NCBI GenBank assembly: GCA_001777915.1
Contig: MFFN01000004.1
Coordinates: forward strand, 743,744-807,743
Length of the DNA stretch: 64,000 nt
Direction of reading: 5' to 3'
From: Candidatus Edwardsbacteria bacterium RifOxyA12_full_54_48
GTDB taxonomy: Bacteria; Edwardsbacteria; AC1; EtOH8
Notes under the pieces: generated by a model
Seen by the model: only the letters and a program-made list of their open reading frames with translations
Told to the model about the DNA's origin: nothing
Databases searched by the model: none
Translations under genes and position numbers: made by a program
Shown: piece after piece, positions 15,346 to 24,894 of the stretch
Layout of the letters: every line of letters begins with the position of its first letter
Position numbering within the stretch: the first letter of the stretch is position 1

Positions 15346-17089
15346 AATATACCGACACCGCTTTTTTCCATATCTGCTGATATCCCTGCTGGTCATAGCC
15401 ATTTACGGCCAGACCCTGTTCTTCGATTTCAGCAGCCACGATGATGTGGAGCTGCTGGTGGAGAAGGCCCATTTTCTGAAGGACCCGGCCAATATCTTAA
15501 AGGCCTTCGCCACCGACGTGGTCTGGGGGAACAGGGGTATCTACTATCGGCCGGCGCTGACCCTGTCGTTCATGGCCGATACCTTGATCGGCGGCTCCCG
15601 GCCGTTCATATTCCATCTGGGAAATATCCTGATCCATCTGCTGGCCTGCTGTCTGCTGTACCTGTTCCTCAAAACCATAAAAACGCAAAAAACTGCGGCC
15701 CTGGCCGCCACGCTGATATTCGCCATTCATCCGGTGCTGATCCAGGCGGTGGCCTGGATACCGGGCCGCAACGATTCCCTGCTGGCGGTTTTTATCTTGC
15801 TGTCATCTCTCGGTTTTCTGAATTACCGGAGGGGAGGGCGCTTTCTATGGGGATTGCTGCATATCCTTTGCTTCTTCCTGGCCCTGCTGACCAAGGAGAC
15901 TGCCATTCTGCTGCCGGTATTGCTTATCTTGTATTCATTGCTGCACAGGGAGAAAGGCAAGAAGCTGTTCGATAAAGGGATCTTTCTTTCATTGATCGGC
16001 TGGATAACGGCGGCGGCGGCCTATCTGCTGTTAAGGTCCTCTGCCCTGAGCGGATCTTCCGGCCTGACCGATGCCAGGATGAACACCCTTCGGGAAAGCC
16101 TGATCGGTTTCTTGAGTTACATCGGCAAGATATTCCTGCCCATAAACCTTTCCGGCGACCCTATCCCGGCCGACCTGCCGGTGGCTTATGGAATAGCCGG
16201 GCTGTTCGTGTTATTGGCAGTGATATTCTATCTTAAGATTAAAGATAAAAAGCTGTTTCTGTTCGGAATATTTTGGTTTCTGCTGTTTCTGGCTCCAACG
16301 TTTTTAGGCAACACCACCTACGCCAATTTTGCCGAGCATCGGCTGTACCTGCCGCTGATAGGTTTTGCCGTCATGCTGCTGCAGCTGGATCCAGACAAGC
16401 TGAAGCGGATGCCGGTCCCGGTGGTCGGCATCATCATGATATTGATCTTTATTTTATTTGCCGGGATCAACCTGTCCTACAGCCGCAGTTTCCGGAACGG
16501 CCTGACCCACTGGAAGAAGACCACCGAGGTCTCGCCCCATTCCTATGTGGCCCATACCATCCTGGGGCGCAGTTACGCCAGCTTGGGGAAAGCGGACCTG
16601 GCCGAAAAGGAATTCATTATTGCCTTCGGACTCAATCCCAAGCATTACACCGCCTACAACGATCTCTGCCTGCTCTATCTCAATAAAGGAGAATACCGGA
16701 AAGCCGAGAAGCTGGCCCTCGATTTGCTGAGCAAATATCCCGGCAACGCCGGGATGCACAACACTCTGGGGCTGGTCTATCTCAATGCCGGCCGGCCCGA
16801 TCTGGCCGAGTCCGAATTTCTGAAAGCCGTTGAACTGGGGCCGGACCAGGCCGAGGCGGCGGATAATTTGGGATATCTCTACTTGAAAAAAGGCGATTGG
16901 GCCAAGGCCGAGAGATATCTGCTCCAGGCCCACCAAATCTCCCCGGTCGACAGTAAGAACCTGTATCATCTGTCCTTTCTGTTTTATTCCCTGGGCGACC
17001 AGGCTCGGGCTTTGGAGTACTATCATGCTGCGGTGAAGAACGGACTGAAGGAGGATTCCCGGGTACTGGAGATGTTGCAAGCAAGATGA
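15338..17089 (+). CDS. TMTC-like TPR membrane protein, copy 2
   Basis: 583 aa with the same plan as the preceding gene: a multi-pass membrane region to about residue 375 and TPR units from about 390 to 575. The acidic pair is D35-D36 (SSHDDVELL), and the shared signatures YYRPALTLSFMADTLIGG and HPVLIQAVAWIPGRNDSLL are conserved. The start codon overlaps the end of copy 1 (ATGAATAA), so this is a tandem duplication kept in one operon. The two have drifted well apart in the TPR part, which suggests different protein partners. Confidence 0.8.
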   Translation: MNKIYRHRFFPYLLISLLVIAIYGQTLFFDFSSHDDVELLVEKAHFLKDPANILKAFATDVVWGNRGIYYRPALTLSFMADTLIGGSRPFIFHLGNILIHLLACCLLYLFLKTIKTQKTAALAATLIFAIHPVLIQAVAWIPGRNDSLLAVFILLSSLGFLNYRRGGRFLWGLLHILCFFLALLTKETAILLPVLLILYSLLHREKGKKLFDKGIFLSLIGWITAAAAYLLLRSSALSGSSGLTDARMNTLRESLIGFLSYIGKIFLPINLSGDPIPADLPVAYGIAGLFVLLAVIFYLKIKDKKLFLFGIFWFLLFLAPTFLGNTTYANFAEHRLYLPLIGFAVMLLQLDPDKLKRMPVPVVGIIMILIFILFAGINLSYSRSFRNGLTHWKKTTEVSPHSYVAHTILGRSYASLGKADLAEKEFIIAFGLNPKHYTAYNDLCLLYLNKGEYRKAEKLALDLLSKYPGNAGMHNTLGLVYLNAGRPDLAESEFLKAVELGPDQAEAADNLGYLYLKKGDWAKAERYLLQAHQISPVDSKNLYHLSFLFYSLGDQARALEYYHAAVKNGLKEDSRVLEMLQAR

Positions 17090-17129
17090 ATTCAACTCCC
17101 ATGACCTATTTTAAAAGAAGGCAAGGAAA

Positions 17130-17930
17130 ATGAAAGCTGCGAAATATTATGCCAATAACCGTGAGCTGTGGGACAACTGGGCCGAGATCAACTACCAGAC
17201 CCGGGAATACGACGTGGAGGGATTCTTGAAGGGCCGGAGGGCGCTGTATCCCATCGAACTGAAGGCTCTGGGCAATGTGAAGGGCAAAAGCCTGCTGCAT
17301 CTGCAGTGCCACTTCGGACTGGACACCCTGTCCTGGGCCCGACTGGGAGCCAGGGCCACCGGGGTGGATTTCTCCGACAAGGCCATAGGAATGGCCCGGG
17401 GCCTTAATGACCGTCTGGGCCTGGGTGCCGAGTTCATTCAGGCTGACATCTACCAATTGCCCAAAAAACTCCATAAAAAATTCGACATCGTCTTCACCTC
17501 CTACGGGGTGCTGTGCTGGCTGTACGATCTGGATAAATGGGGCAAAGTGATATCGGGCTTTCTGAAAAAAGGCGGGACCTTCTTTATCTCTGAGTTCCAT
17601 CCCTTCATGATATTGTTCGATGAGGAATACCAGAAGATCTCCTATCCCTATTTCCGGGGCAAAAAGCCCATCGAAGAGATCTGCCGGGGTAGCTACGCCG
17701 ACCGGAAATCCAAGTTCGTCCACAAGTCATACGAATGGCCCTACCCTTTAAGCGATGTCGTCAATGCCCTGATCAAAAACGGCCTGCGGATAGAGCGGAT
17801 GGAGGAGTACCCCTTTACCGTCTGGAATTATTACCGGGGCATGAAAAAGGGAAAGGACGGATACTGGCGGCTGAATAACCAGAAGAACACCATCCCCCTG
17901 ATGTTCTCCATCAAGGCGGTCAAGGAGTGA
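17130..17930 (+). CDS. Class I SAM-dependent methyltransferase
   Basis: 266 aa, soluble. Motif I is LLHLQCHFGLDTL (residues 55-67), followed by the acidic residue at the end of strand 2 (GVDFSDKAI) and the motif II region FDIVFTSYGVL. The HLQCHFG form of motif I is typical of a subgroup of methyltransferases related to UbiE/Methyltransf_11, whose substrates are mostly unknown. AAGGCAAGGAAA precedes the ATG. It follows the TPR pair by 40 bases. Confidence 0.87.
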   Translation: MKAAKYYANNRELWDNWAEINYQTREYDVEGFLKGRRALYPIELKALGNVKGKSLLHLQCHFGLDTLSWARLGARATGVDFSDKAIGMARGLNDRLGLGAEFIQADIYQLPKKLHKKFDIVFTSYGVLCWLYDLDKWGKVISGFLKKGGTFFISEFHPFMILFDEEYQKISYPYFRGKKPIEEICRGSYADRKSKFVHKSYEWPYPLSDVVNALIKNGLRIERMEEYPFTVWNYYRGMKKGKDGYWRLNNQKNTIPLMFSIKAVKE

Positions 17931-17939
17931 GGATGGCAA

Positions 17940-17968
17940 TTGCCAAACCGGGGGATTTCTGATAGAAT
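17940..17968 (+). promoter_or_regulatory. Candidate sigma-70 promoter
   Basis: TTGCCA (17940-17945), 17-base spacer, TAGAAT (17963-17968). The predicted start near 17975 gives about a 23-base leader to the ATG at 17998, with CAGGAA as the ribosome site. Confidence 0.5.
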
Positions 17969-17997
17969 AAGCCTTCAAATTAAACAACAGGAATATA

Positions 17998-18780
17998 ATG
18001 CAACTATTCGGCGAACTGATCAACAGCGTTTCCAATTTCAAGGCCTATGGCTTTTTCCGCCAGCAGGGACTTTTAAGGACTTTGGGTTATCTGCTTTTTT
18101 TATCTCTGATGTTCGGCTCTATCAGCTTCATCCGGCCCTGGAAGACGTTCAACAGCGACGCCGATGATCTGGCCAGTTGGCTGACAAGCCAGGCCCCGGA
18201 TTTCGCCCTGGCCAAGGGGGTGTTCGCCACCAGCCCGGAGACCACCGCGGTCTACCGCAAGGAGGGTGATCTCATTCTGGTCATCGGGGCCAAGCCCGGC
18301 TTCAGCGACAGCCTGCTGGCCGGCTTCCCCCGGGGCATTCTGCTGTATGCCGACCGGGTGGTGGTCAGCGGGGGCGAGGGGCAGAAACGGGATATGCCGT
18401 TTAAGGATTATGGCGATCTGAAAGTGGACAAGAAGGAGATCCTGGCCGCCCTGGCGAACCGGGGGATGCTGGGCTTTTTCATGGCGGTCTTCTGGATGAT
18501 CATCTACCTGGGAGGGAAATTGCTAAGCGCGTTGTTCATTGCCGGGTTGGGCATGAACTTCAAAGCCATATTGCGGATGAACATGCCCTTCGGCGATATC
18601 TACAAGCTGTCCATCCGGGCGCTGTCGCTGGGGATGGTACTGGACGCCATGCTGAGCCTGAGTGGAATTGATTTTCCGTATTTCTTCATCCTGTACTACC
18701 TGATGGCCGCCTCCTACCTGTGGCTGGGAATGAAGGCCGTCAGCGACGAGGACATGACCGCCGCCGGACTTAAGGTCTAA
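17998..18780 (+). CDS. DUF1189-like membrane protein
   Basis: 260 aa. One transmembrane helix lies near residues 28-45, then about 110 residues are predicted outside (ending near the DRVVVSGG and MPFKDYGDLKVDK region), then three more helices at about 158-185, 205-225 and 228-245. This one-plus-three layout with a middle soluble domain is that of DUF1189 proteins. The function of the family is not established. It probably has its own promoter at 17940. Confidence 0.7.
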   Translation: MQLFGELINSVSNFKAYGFFRQQGLLRTLGYLLFLSLMFGSISFIRPWKTFNSDADDLASWLTSQAPDFALAKGVFATSPETTAVYRKEGDLILVIGAKPGFSDSLLAGFPRGILLYADRVVVSGGEGQKRDMPFKDYGDLKVDKKEILAALANRGMLGFFMAVFWMIIYLGGKLLSALFIAGLGMNFKAILRMNMPFGDIYKLSIRALSLGMVLDAMLSLSGIDFPYFFILYYLMAASYLWLGMKAVSDEDMTAAGLKV

Positions 18781-18803
18781 AAATCACTTTAATTTAATTC
18801 ATT

Positions 18804-19604
18804 ATGAATCCCGAAATATTAAAATACCAGATCGGCACCATAGACACCCACCTGCACACCAAGCATTCCTGCGACTCCAAAATGGAGCCGGCCGCCGCCT
18901 GCCGGCGGGCCATGGAGCTGGGCCTTAAAGCGCTGGTCTTCACCGAGCATGTGGATTTCGATCCCTCCGACCAGGGCTATGGGGTCTACAACGACAAGGC
19001 CGTCGAGTCCAGCCTGGCCGACTGCCGGGTGCTGTCCGGGAAGCACCTCAAGATCTACAAGGGGGTGGAGATCACCTACCAGCCGCAGTACCGCGACCAG
19101 ATCGAAAAATTCATCAACTCCTACAAGTTCGATTTCGTGATGGGATCGGTGCACATGGTGGGGATGGACGACGTCTCATGGCCCGAGCTGGCCAAAAAAT
19201 ATTACGACCGCATGGAAGAGGAACCGGCCTATACGGCCTATTTCCAGGAGATGCTGAAGCTGGCCGACAGCCGGCTGTTCGACTGCCTGGGGCACCTGGA
19301 CCTGTGCAAGAAATACGGCTTCAAACATTACGGCGCCATGTCCTGGCAGAAATATCAGCGGCCCATCAAAAAGATCCTGGAACGGGCGGTGCAGCGCGAC
19401 CTGATGGTGGAGATCAACACCTCGGGCCTGCGGCACGACCCCCAGGAGACCTACCCCGGTCTGCCGGCGGTGATGGAGTATCTCAAGATGGGCGGCACCC
19501 GCCTTACCCTGGGCAGCGACGCCCACCAGGCGGAGCATATCGCCCACGGCTTCAATGACATAGTAACCAAAATTCCCGAACTGAAAGGGCTCAACCAGAA
19601 ATGA
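18804..19604 (+). CDS. Histidinol-phosphatase (PHP family)
   Basis: 266 aa. PHP metal-site motifs are in order: D14-T-H16-L-H18, TEHVDF (around residue 47), [16 protein letters not shown] and the final [14 protein letters not shown]. These supply the three-metal site of the HisJ/HisK type that removes phosphate from L-histidinol phosphate. No other histidine genes are near, so a role in another phosphoester hydrolysis (some PHP proteins are mis-annotated) remains possible. It overlaps thiD by 4 bases (ATGA). Confidence 0.85.
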   Translation: MNPEILKYQIGTIDTHLHTKHSCDSKMEPAAACRRAMELGLKALVFTEHVDFDPSDQGYGVYNDKAVESSLADCRVLSGKHLKIYKGVEITYQPQYRDQIEKFINSYKFDFVMGSVHMVGMDDVSWPELAKKYYDRMEEEPAYTAYFQEMLKLADSRLFDCLGHLDLCKKYGFKHYGAMSWQKYQRPIKKILERAVQRDLMVEINTSGLRHDPQETYPGLPAVMEYLKMGGTRLTLGSDAHQAEHIAHGFNDIVTKIPELKGLNQK

Positions 19605-20398
19605 AAGTGGCTCTAACCATAGCCGGTTCCGACTCCGGCAGCGGGGCCGGCATCCAGGCCGACCTCAAAACCTTCGCCGCCTTCGGGGTCTACGGCATCA
19701 ATGTCATCACTGCCCTGACCGCCCAGAACACCCAGGGGGTGTTCGGAGTGGCCGAGCAGACTCCCAAATTCATAGCCAAACAGCTGTTCGTGCTGATGAA
19801 GGACATCGGCTGCCAGGCGGCCAAGACCGGGATGCTGTACAACAGCCAGATAATCGAGCAGGTTTCGCATGAGATCAAAAAATACAAGATATCGCCGCTG
19901 GTGGTGGACCCGGTGATGGTGGCCAAGGGCGGGCACCCCCTGCTTAAGGCCGAGGCCGAGGAGGCCCTGGTGACCTGTCTTCTTCCATTGGCCAATCTGT
20001 TGACGCCCAACATCGACGAATCGGTGCGGCTGGCCAAGATGAAGAAGATCGAGAATCTGGAACAGATGAAGGAGGCGGCCCTGAAGATCTCGATGCTGGG
20101 CCCCAGGGCCGTTCTGATCAAGGGCGGGCACCTGTCGGGCCGGGCCACCGACCTGTACTTCGACGGCCGGATTTTTAAAACCTACGACAGCGAAAGGATC
20201 GACACCTCCAACACCCACGGCACCGGCTGCACCTATTCGGCGGCCATCACCGCCTGCCTGGCCCGCGGGCTGAAGATGGAGCCGGCCATCGACGAAGCCA
20301 AAAAGTATGTCACCGGCTGCATCAAGAACTCGGTCGGCATCGGCCACGGCTTCGGCCCGCTGGACCACTTCTGGAGCGGAAAGATCCGGGAATGCTGA
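19601..20398 (+). CDS. thiD: Hydroxymethylpyrimidine kinase/phosphomethylpyrimidine kinase
   Basis: 265 aa, the standard length for ThiD. The start is [21 protein letters not shown] and continues [15 protein letters not shown], the typical ribokinase-fold substrate site. [11 protein letters not shown] follows mid-protein, and the C-terminal anion hole is [13 protein letters not shown] with the catalytic Cys/Gly loop. It phosphorylates HMP and HMP-P for thiamine synthesis in the cytoplasm. No TPP riboswitch is visible upstream, and the gene is coupled to the histidinol-phosphatase gene. Confidence 0.95.
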   Translation: MKVALTIAGSDSGSGAGIQADLKTFAAFGVYGINVITALTAQNTQGVFGVAEQTPKFIAKQLFVLMKDIGCQAAKTGMLYNSQIIEQVSHEIKKYKISPLVVDPVMVAKGGHPLLKAEAEEALVTCLLPLANLLTPNIDESVRLAKMKKIENLEQMKEAALKISMLGPRAVLIKGGHLSGRATDLYFDGRIFKTYDSERIDTSNTHGTGCTYSAAITACLARGLKMEPAIDEAKKYVTGCIKNSVGIGHGFGPLDHFWSGKIREC

Positions 20399-20422
20399 TC
20401 CCATCGGACCGATTGAGCTGAT

Positions 20423-22384
20423 ATGAATTTCATCTCCTTCCAAAATCCCGCCGCATTGTTCTTCCTGCCTTTGGCCGCCCTGCCGCTGGTGATCCATCTG
20501 CTTTGGCACAATAAGGCCAAAGTGATCCCCTTTCCCAGCATCATTCTTTTGAGATCCACTCATACCAAGACCTGGAAAAGAAGCCGGCTGCAGGAATGGC
20601 TGCTGCTGGTCCGAACCATCATCCTGCTGCTGCTGGTCCTGTTGATGGCCGGGCCATCGGTGAAGGTCGACCTGCCGCCATGGATGGCGCCGCGGGAAAC
20701 GGTTCTGGCCATGGTCATCGACAATTCGGCCAGCATGTCTACGATAGAAGGCGACAGCAGTTTATTATCACAAGCCCGATCCTCAGCTCTCAAGATGGTC
20801 TTCACCCTAAGCCCGGACAGCCGGGTGGCGGTGATCTGCGGCTCGCAGGGGAATAAAATATTATGCGGCCTGGCGGGTCCGGCCGAAGCGGCCAGGCAGA
20901 TAAGATCCATCGAGCAGACCGATCTGGGGACCGATCTGGCCGGGGCTGTTCTAAAGGCCGACGACCTTCTGTTCTATGCCGGAAGGACCGGGGCATCAAC
21001 ACTGATTTTTTCCGACTTTCGGAAAAATTGTTTCGGCGGGCCGGCCTCGCTGCTTCCGGTCCTTAAGGCTACGGCCCGCCTGAGCCTGGTGCCGTCAGGC
21101 AGGGAAATGATCGGCAAAAACCTGGAATGGCGCAGCGTGAAATTCTATTCCCTCAAAAAAAGACTGATCATCCAAGGAAAAACAGCTCGGGGCCTGAAGC
21201 AGAGCCTGAGCCTGGTCAAAGATGGCCGGACTGTCTATCAAACCCGGGTCGGTCCCGATTCCGCCGGGTATTTTTCAGCCAGCCTGGGCTGGGACGGCCG
21301 GGGGTCAAGCTTTCTGGAGTGCTCAGGTGATGATATGCCGCTGGACGACAGATACTATCTTTCCTCCAGCAACAACGACAGCATCAACGTCCTGCTGATA
21401 ACCGAGGGCAGCGGCATTTTGAAACAGGCCTTTACAGCATTATCGGCGGCAGGGTATCAACTTAATATCCAAAGCCGTCTCACTCCCGAGGACATCGCTG
21501 CTTCGGATCTGATCGTCGCGGCGGGGCGCTCGCTATCCGGCATCAAAAACGGCCTTTTGGAAGCGGTGAACAGCGGGAAGGGGCTGTTGATCATTCCGCC
21601 GGAGAAGGCCGGCATCGATGATTACAATCATCTTTTATCAAGCCTGTCCCCGGGGTTGCGGATAACCGGAATATCAGAGGATCCCCTGCCGGGGGCCCTG
21701 GAACTTGGCTCGGGGGATTATTTTCAGGACATCAGTACTAGGGACCTTAGGCACATCTCGGTATACAAATATTGGCGGATCCCAGCCAGGCTTCCGGCCC
21801 TGCTTATCATCGGACATAAGTTCCCGGGCTTGATGATGATCGATCAAGGATCGGGCAAAGCCGGCCTGTGGCTGTTCGGAACCGAGCCCGGTATGACCGA
21901 TATCGGCTTCCATCCGGCCTTCCTGGCCCTGTTGAACCAGACCTGCCGGGGGCTGGTAAGATCTGCTGACCTCGGTTACATCACCGGCCAGTTTTTGTCC
22001 GACCCCGACATATCGGAACCGACCGCCCCGGACGGTAAAAAGGTTCCCGGCCTTGCGGACGTCCGGGGAAGGGTCAAATGGCTGCTGGAGAAAGCCGGAT
22101 TTTATTCGGCGCTAAAAAATAAATTATGGCAAACCCTGGCGGTGAATATTCCCCCTGATGAATCCGACCTTACAATGCTTGAGGATGACGGGTTGACCAG
22201 GATCATGGGAAAAAACCAATGGAGCCGTCAGATATCCCCTGAAAAAATACCGGCCGGCCAAAGAGGATTAAACAATATCTTACTATTCCTGACCGGGCTT
22301 CTCCTGATGATGGAACTGGTGTTAAGGAGCAAACTTAAAATATTTCTTAAAAAGCCATTGACAACATGGTGGAAAATATGGTAA
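20423..22384 (+). CDS. BatA/vWA-domain membrane protein
   Basis: 653 aa. Residues 1-80 are the N-terminal BatA region with two helices around a basic loop (FFLPLAALPLVIHLLWHNK and WKRSRLQEWLLLVRTIILLL). A von Willebrand A domain begins at residue about 92 with the MIDAS sequence D100-N-S102-A-S104. The central part is a class-I-glutamine-amidotransferase-like or DUF4159-type region, and a last helix lies near residues 620-640. Related proteins (BatA/BatB, CoxE-like) normally sit beside a MoxR ATPase and DUF58 protein; neither is within this window, so it is an orphan here or its partners are encoded elsewhere. Confidence 0.8.
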   Translation: MNFISFQNPAALFFLPLAALPLVIHLLWHNKAKVIPFPSIILLRSTHTKTWKRSRLQEWLLLVRTIILLLLVLLMAGPSVKVDLPPWMAPRETVLAMVIDNSASMSTIEGDSSLLSQARSSALKMVFTLSPDSRVAVICGSQGNKILCGLAGPAEAARQIRSIEQTDLGTDLAGAVLKADDLLFYAGRTGASTLIFSDFRKNCFGGPASLLPVLKATARLSLVPSGREMIGKNLEWRSVKFYSLKKRLIIQGKTARGLKQSLSLVKDGRTVYQTRVGPDSAGYFSASLGWDGRGSSFLECSGDDMPLDDRYYLSSSNNDSINVLLITEGSGILKQAFTALSAAGYQLNIQSRLTPEDIAASDLIVAAGRSLSGIKNGLLEAVNSGKGLLIIPPEKAGIDDYNHLLSSLSPGLRITGISEDPLPGALELGSGDYFQDISTRDLRHISVYKYWRIPARLPALLIIGHKFPGLMMIDQGSGKAGLWLFGTEPGMTDIGFHPAFLALLNQTCRGLVRSADLGYITGQFLSDPDISEPTAPDGKKVPGLADVRGRVKWLLEKAGFYSALKNKLWQTLAVNIPPDESDLTMLEDDGLTRIMGKNQWSRQISPEKIPAGQRGLNNILLFLTGLLLMMELVLRSKLKIFLKKPLTTWWKIW

Positions 22385-22420
22385 ATATATAGTCTAACAA
22401 TGGTTTATATGGAGGGGGCT

Positions 22421-23545
22421 ATGGCGGACAAAAACGCTGTAAATTTGAACGGCTTGATGATCACTCTGGCGGTGATTGCGGTTTTGACGGTGGGCGGCGT
22501 CACCGGAATGTCGGTGGCCAGCTGGCCGGTCTCCAGTGCCGGTGCCGGGAACGAACAGCGGGACAAACAGCTTGAGGTGCTGGCCAAATCCGTGGCCCGG
22601 CTGTCGGCCAGGGGGATCCTGGATTACGAGGACGCCATGGAGCGGCAGTTCTTTCTGGATAAGGTGGTCAAGGACATCAAGGCCGATTTTCCCGAGATCA
22701 AGAACATCTGGGTGCTGGATGACCAGCGGATGGTAGTGTACTCCGCCAAGGAGGACGAGATAGAAAAAACCTACCAGGTCCCGTCCGGGATGAAACCGGA
22801 CGCCGGAGAGAAATTCACCGTCAATGAACTCTCCGCAGGCAGCGTCTGGGTGGCCACTCCGATAATCTCCATGAAGACCATCATCGGCGGCCTGCGGATG
22901 GTGGTGGAGATCCCGGCGGCCAAGGGCGGCGGCGGGGGCAGCAAAAACCTGCTGATGATCATCGGCCTGATAGCCATGATAATAGGCATCGCCGCGCCGG
23001 TGGTGCTGGTCTCCGCTAAAACCAAAGAACTGGCCGGCCTCAAGGCCGGGCCCGGCGGGGCGGCGGTGAGCGATGCCAAGCTGAGCGCCCTCAAAGCCGA
23101 GGAATCGACCGTATCGGCCAAGCTGGCGGCTGCCAAGCAGCAGCTGGCCCAGTCCGAGCAGTTGCAGGGCCAGCAGGTGGCCATGGAACAGCAGATCGAG
23201 GAGATGAAGAAACAGCAATTCGAGGAGACATACAAGCTCGAAGGCCTGAAGAAAGAGGCTGCGGAGCAGGCTGACCACATCGAGAAACGCAAGAAGATAC
23301 TGGAAGCCAATCCTCTGGAACGCCAGGCTGCCTTGACCAGCGAGGAGAAGGAGCTGGCCGCCAAGATCTCGACCCACAAACAGGAGGAGGTCAAGCTGGC
23401 CCAGAAGATAGAATTGATCCGAAAAAAAGTGATAGATCTGGACCGCCGCATCGAGAAACGGCAGAAGGAAGAGCAGGAGATCGCCGAGAGGATCGAGGCC
23501 CGCCGGAAAGAGGAGCTGGAACTCAACCAAAAGATGGGCAGCTGA
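22421..23545 (+). CDS. Two-helix membrane protein with periplasmic sensor-like domain and long coiled coil
   Basis: 374 aa; ATG 22421 is chosen over 22400 because GGAGGGGG precedes it. There is one helix at residues about 10-30, then about 130 periplasmic residues with features of a single-Cache-like fold (DKVVKDIKADFPEIKNIWVLD, VVYSA, GSVWVATPIISMKTIIGGLRMVVEI). A Gly-rich stretch and a second helix (residues about 180-205) come next. The C-terminal 165 residues form a highly charged coiled coil (K, E and Q rich) in the cytoplasm. No HAMP, kinase or chemotaxis signalling tip is seen, so it resembles a sensor without its output domain. Confidence 0.7.
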   Translation: MADKNAVNLNGLMITLAVIAVLTVGGVTGMSVASWPVSSAGAGNEQRDKQLEVLAKSVARLSARGILDYEDAMERQFFLDKVVKDIKADFPEIKNIWVLDDQRMVVYSAKEDEIEKTYQVPSGMKPDAGEKFTVNELSAGSVWVATPIISMKTIIGGLRMVVEIPAAKGGGGGSKNLLMIIGLIAMIIGIAAPVVLVSAKTKELAGLKAGPGGAAVSDAKLSALKAEESTVSAKLAAAKQQLAQSEQLQGQQVAMEQQIEEMKKQQFEETYKLEGLKKEAAEQADHIEKRKKILEANPLERQAALTSEEKELAAKISTHKQEEVKLAQKIELIRKKVIDLDRRIEKRQKEEQEIAERIEARRKEELELNQKMGS

Positions 23546-23570
23546 AAATTTGAATATCGGGAGACCAATG

Positions 23571-23604
23571 CGACGGGGGTGAGAATATCTATCCCCGTCG
23601 TTTT
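23571..23604 (+). terminator. Stem-loop just before the first flippase gene
   Basis: CGACGGGG (23571-23578) pairs exactly with CCCCGTCG (23593-23600) and is followed by TTTT. The ATG of the next gene is only 4 bases further, so the hairpin both resembles a weak terminator and occupies the place of that gene's ribosome site. Confidence 0.6.
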
Positions 23605-23607
23605 GAT

Positions 23608-24894
23608 ATGAGAAAACTACTTAGCCAAAGCCTGGATACCCTGATCAGCCACCTGGGGGTGCTGGCCGTAGGGATGTTTGCCAGCGTTCTGATAAATCGC
23701 ACCCTGGGACCGGAGCTTAAGGGGATATTCGTCTCCTGCCTGCTGATCCCCCAGACGGCGGTGGTGTTCGCCGAACTGGGGCTGGGGACCTCGGGGGCCT
23801 ACCAGCTGGCTAGAAAAAAATATCAGCCGGGCTCGGTGGTTCTGTTCCTGCTGCTGGCCAGCCTGGTCCTGGGCGGCCTGGCTATGATCATCACCGGGGC
23901 GGCGGTGAGATTGCCGGCCGAGGCTTGGGGAGGTTTCAACCGCTTGGTGATCCTGAGCCTGATCCCCCCCGGACTGTGGCTGACCTTCCTGCCGGAGATC
24001 TTTTTGGGCCTGGGTCTGCTTCGGGGCTTTAACTGGTGGAGGGCCGGCTTCCAAGTATTCCGGATTTTGATATTATTGGTTTTCCTGTTTCTGCTCGGCA
24101 ACAAGCTTCAGGCGGTGATCCTGGCCTCGGTGATCCTCAACTGGGCGGCTTTTATCATCTCGGCCGGCGTCCTGTGGGTTCATCTAAGGCCCAGATCTGC
24201 CGCCCTGTCCTTAAGGCAGACAGCGGATTTTTTCAAGTTCGGAATGAAGGTTTTCGCAGGGGAGATCCTTGGTTTCCTGCATTACCGGGCGGATATATTC
24301 CTGATCCTTTTATGGAAAGGCAATGTTCAGGTGGGCCTCTATGCCACGGCGGTCTTTCTTTCCGAGCTGCTATGGATGATACCCCGGGGGCTTTACGCCC
24401 CGGTCTTCTCGGGGCTGGCCCGCGACGGCCTTTCCCGGGACATTGTTAAAAAGGCGGCCCTGCTGACCTTGGCCGCCACCTGCGGCCTGGCTTTGATAGC
24501 GGCCTTTTTGGTCGGCCCCGCCATCCGGCTGTTATACGGAGAGTCCTTTAGCGGCGCCGTCTGGCCTTTTATTCTGCTTCTGCCGGGAACCGTAATGCTG
24601 TCCCTCCCCAAATTTCTGGAGGCGCCGTTGATAGCCGAGATGGGATCTCCCGAGGTGCTGGTCTGGGGCAAGGCTTCCGGATTGCTCTGTAATATCCCGC
24701 TTAACTTCTGGCTGATCCCGAAATACGGGATCTCCGGGGCCGCCGCCGCTTCCAGCATATCCTACACCATCCAGGCCCTGATATTCATCGGACTGTTCAG
24801 CAGAAAAAGATCCCAAGTGATGTCCCCGGAGAAAACCGGGGAATATGCCATTATCAGCCAACACGAAAGCGGCCTGAATGAGATCGCCGATTGA
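23608..24894 (+). CDS. Oligosaccharide flippase (Wzx-like), first of three
   Basis: 428 aa with about 12 transmembrane helices, as expected for the MATE/MOP superfamily of polysaccharide transporters. The N terminus (LISHLGVLAVGMFASVLINRTLGPELKGIF) matches the helix 1-2 signature of this family, and GISGAAAASSISYTIQALIF is the typical late helix. It should flip lipid-linked sugar repeat units across the inner membrane. It opens the polysaccharide locus. The ribosome site is replaced by a stem-loop, so expression may depend on structure. It overlaps the next gene by 17 bases. Confidence 0.87.
   Translation: MRKLLSQSLDTLISHLGVLAVGMFASVLINRTLGPELKGIFVSCLLIPQTAVVFAELGLGTSGAYQLARKKYQPGSVVLFLLLASLVLGGLAMIITGAAVRLPAEAWGGFNRLVILSLIPPGLWLTFLPEIFLGLGLLRGFNWWRAGFQVFRILILLVFLFLLGNKLQAVILASVILNWAAFIISAGVLWVHLRPRSAALSLRQTADFFKFGMKVFAGEILGFLHYRADIFLILLWKGNVQVGLYATAVFLSELLWMIPRGLYAPVFSGLARDGLSRDIVKKAALLTLAATCGLALIAAFLVGPAIRLLYGESFSGAVWPFILLLPGTVMLSLPKFLEAPLIAEMGSPEVLVWGKASGLLCNIPLNFWLIPKYGISGAAAASSISYTIQALIFIGLFSRKRSQVMSPEKTGEYAIISQHESGLNEIAD

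Noticed and set aside
19500-19600. TPP riboswitch for thiD
   Set aside because: thiD starts inside the preceding gene and no THI-box motif occurs upstream of the pair.
19613-20563. Long open frame on the minus strand (316 codons) across thiD
   Set aside because: It mirrors a strongly supported thiD gene and has low-complexity His/Gln/Gly composition typical of antisense frames in GC-rich genes.
22394-23530. 378-codon minus-strand frame opposite the coiled-coil gene
   Set aside because: Leu-rich shadow of a Lys/Glu/Gln-rich coiled coil; the plus-strand gene has a strong ribosome site.
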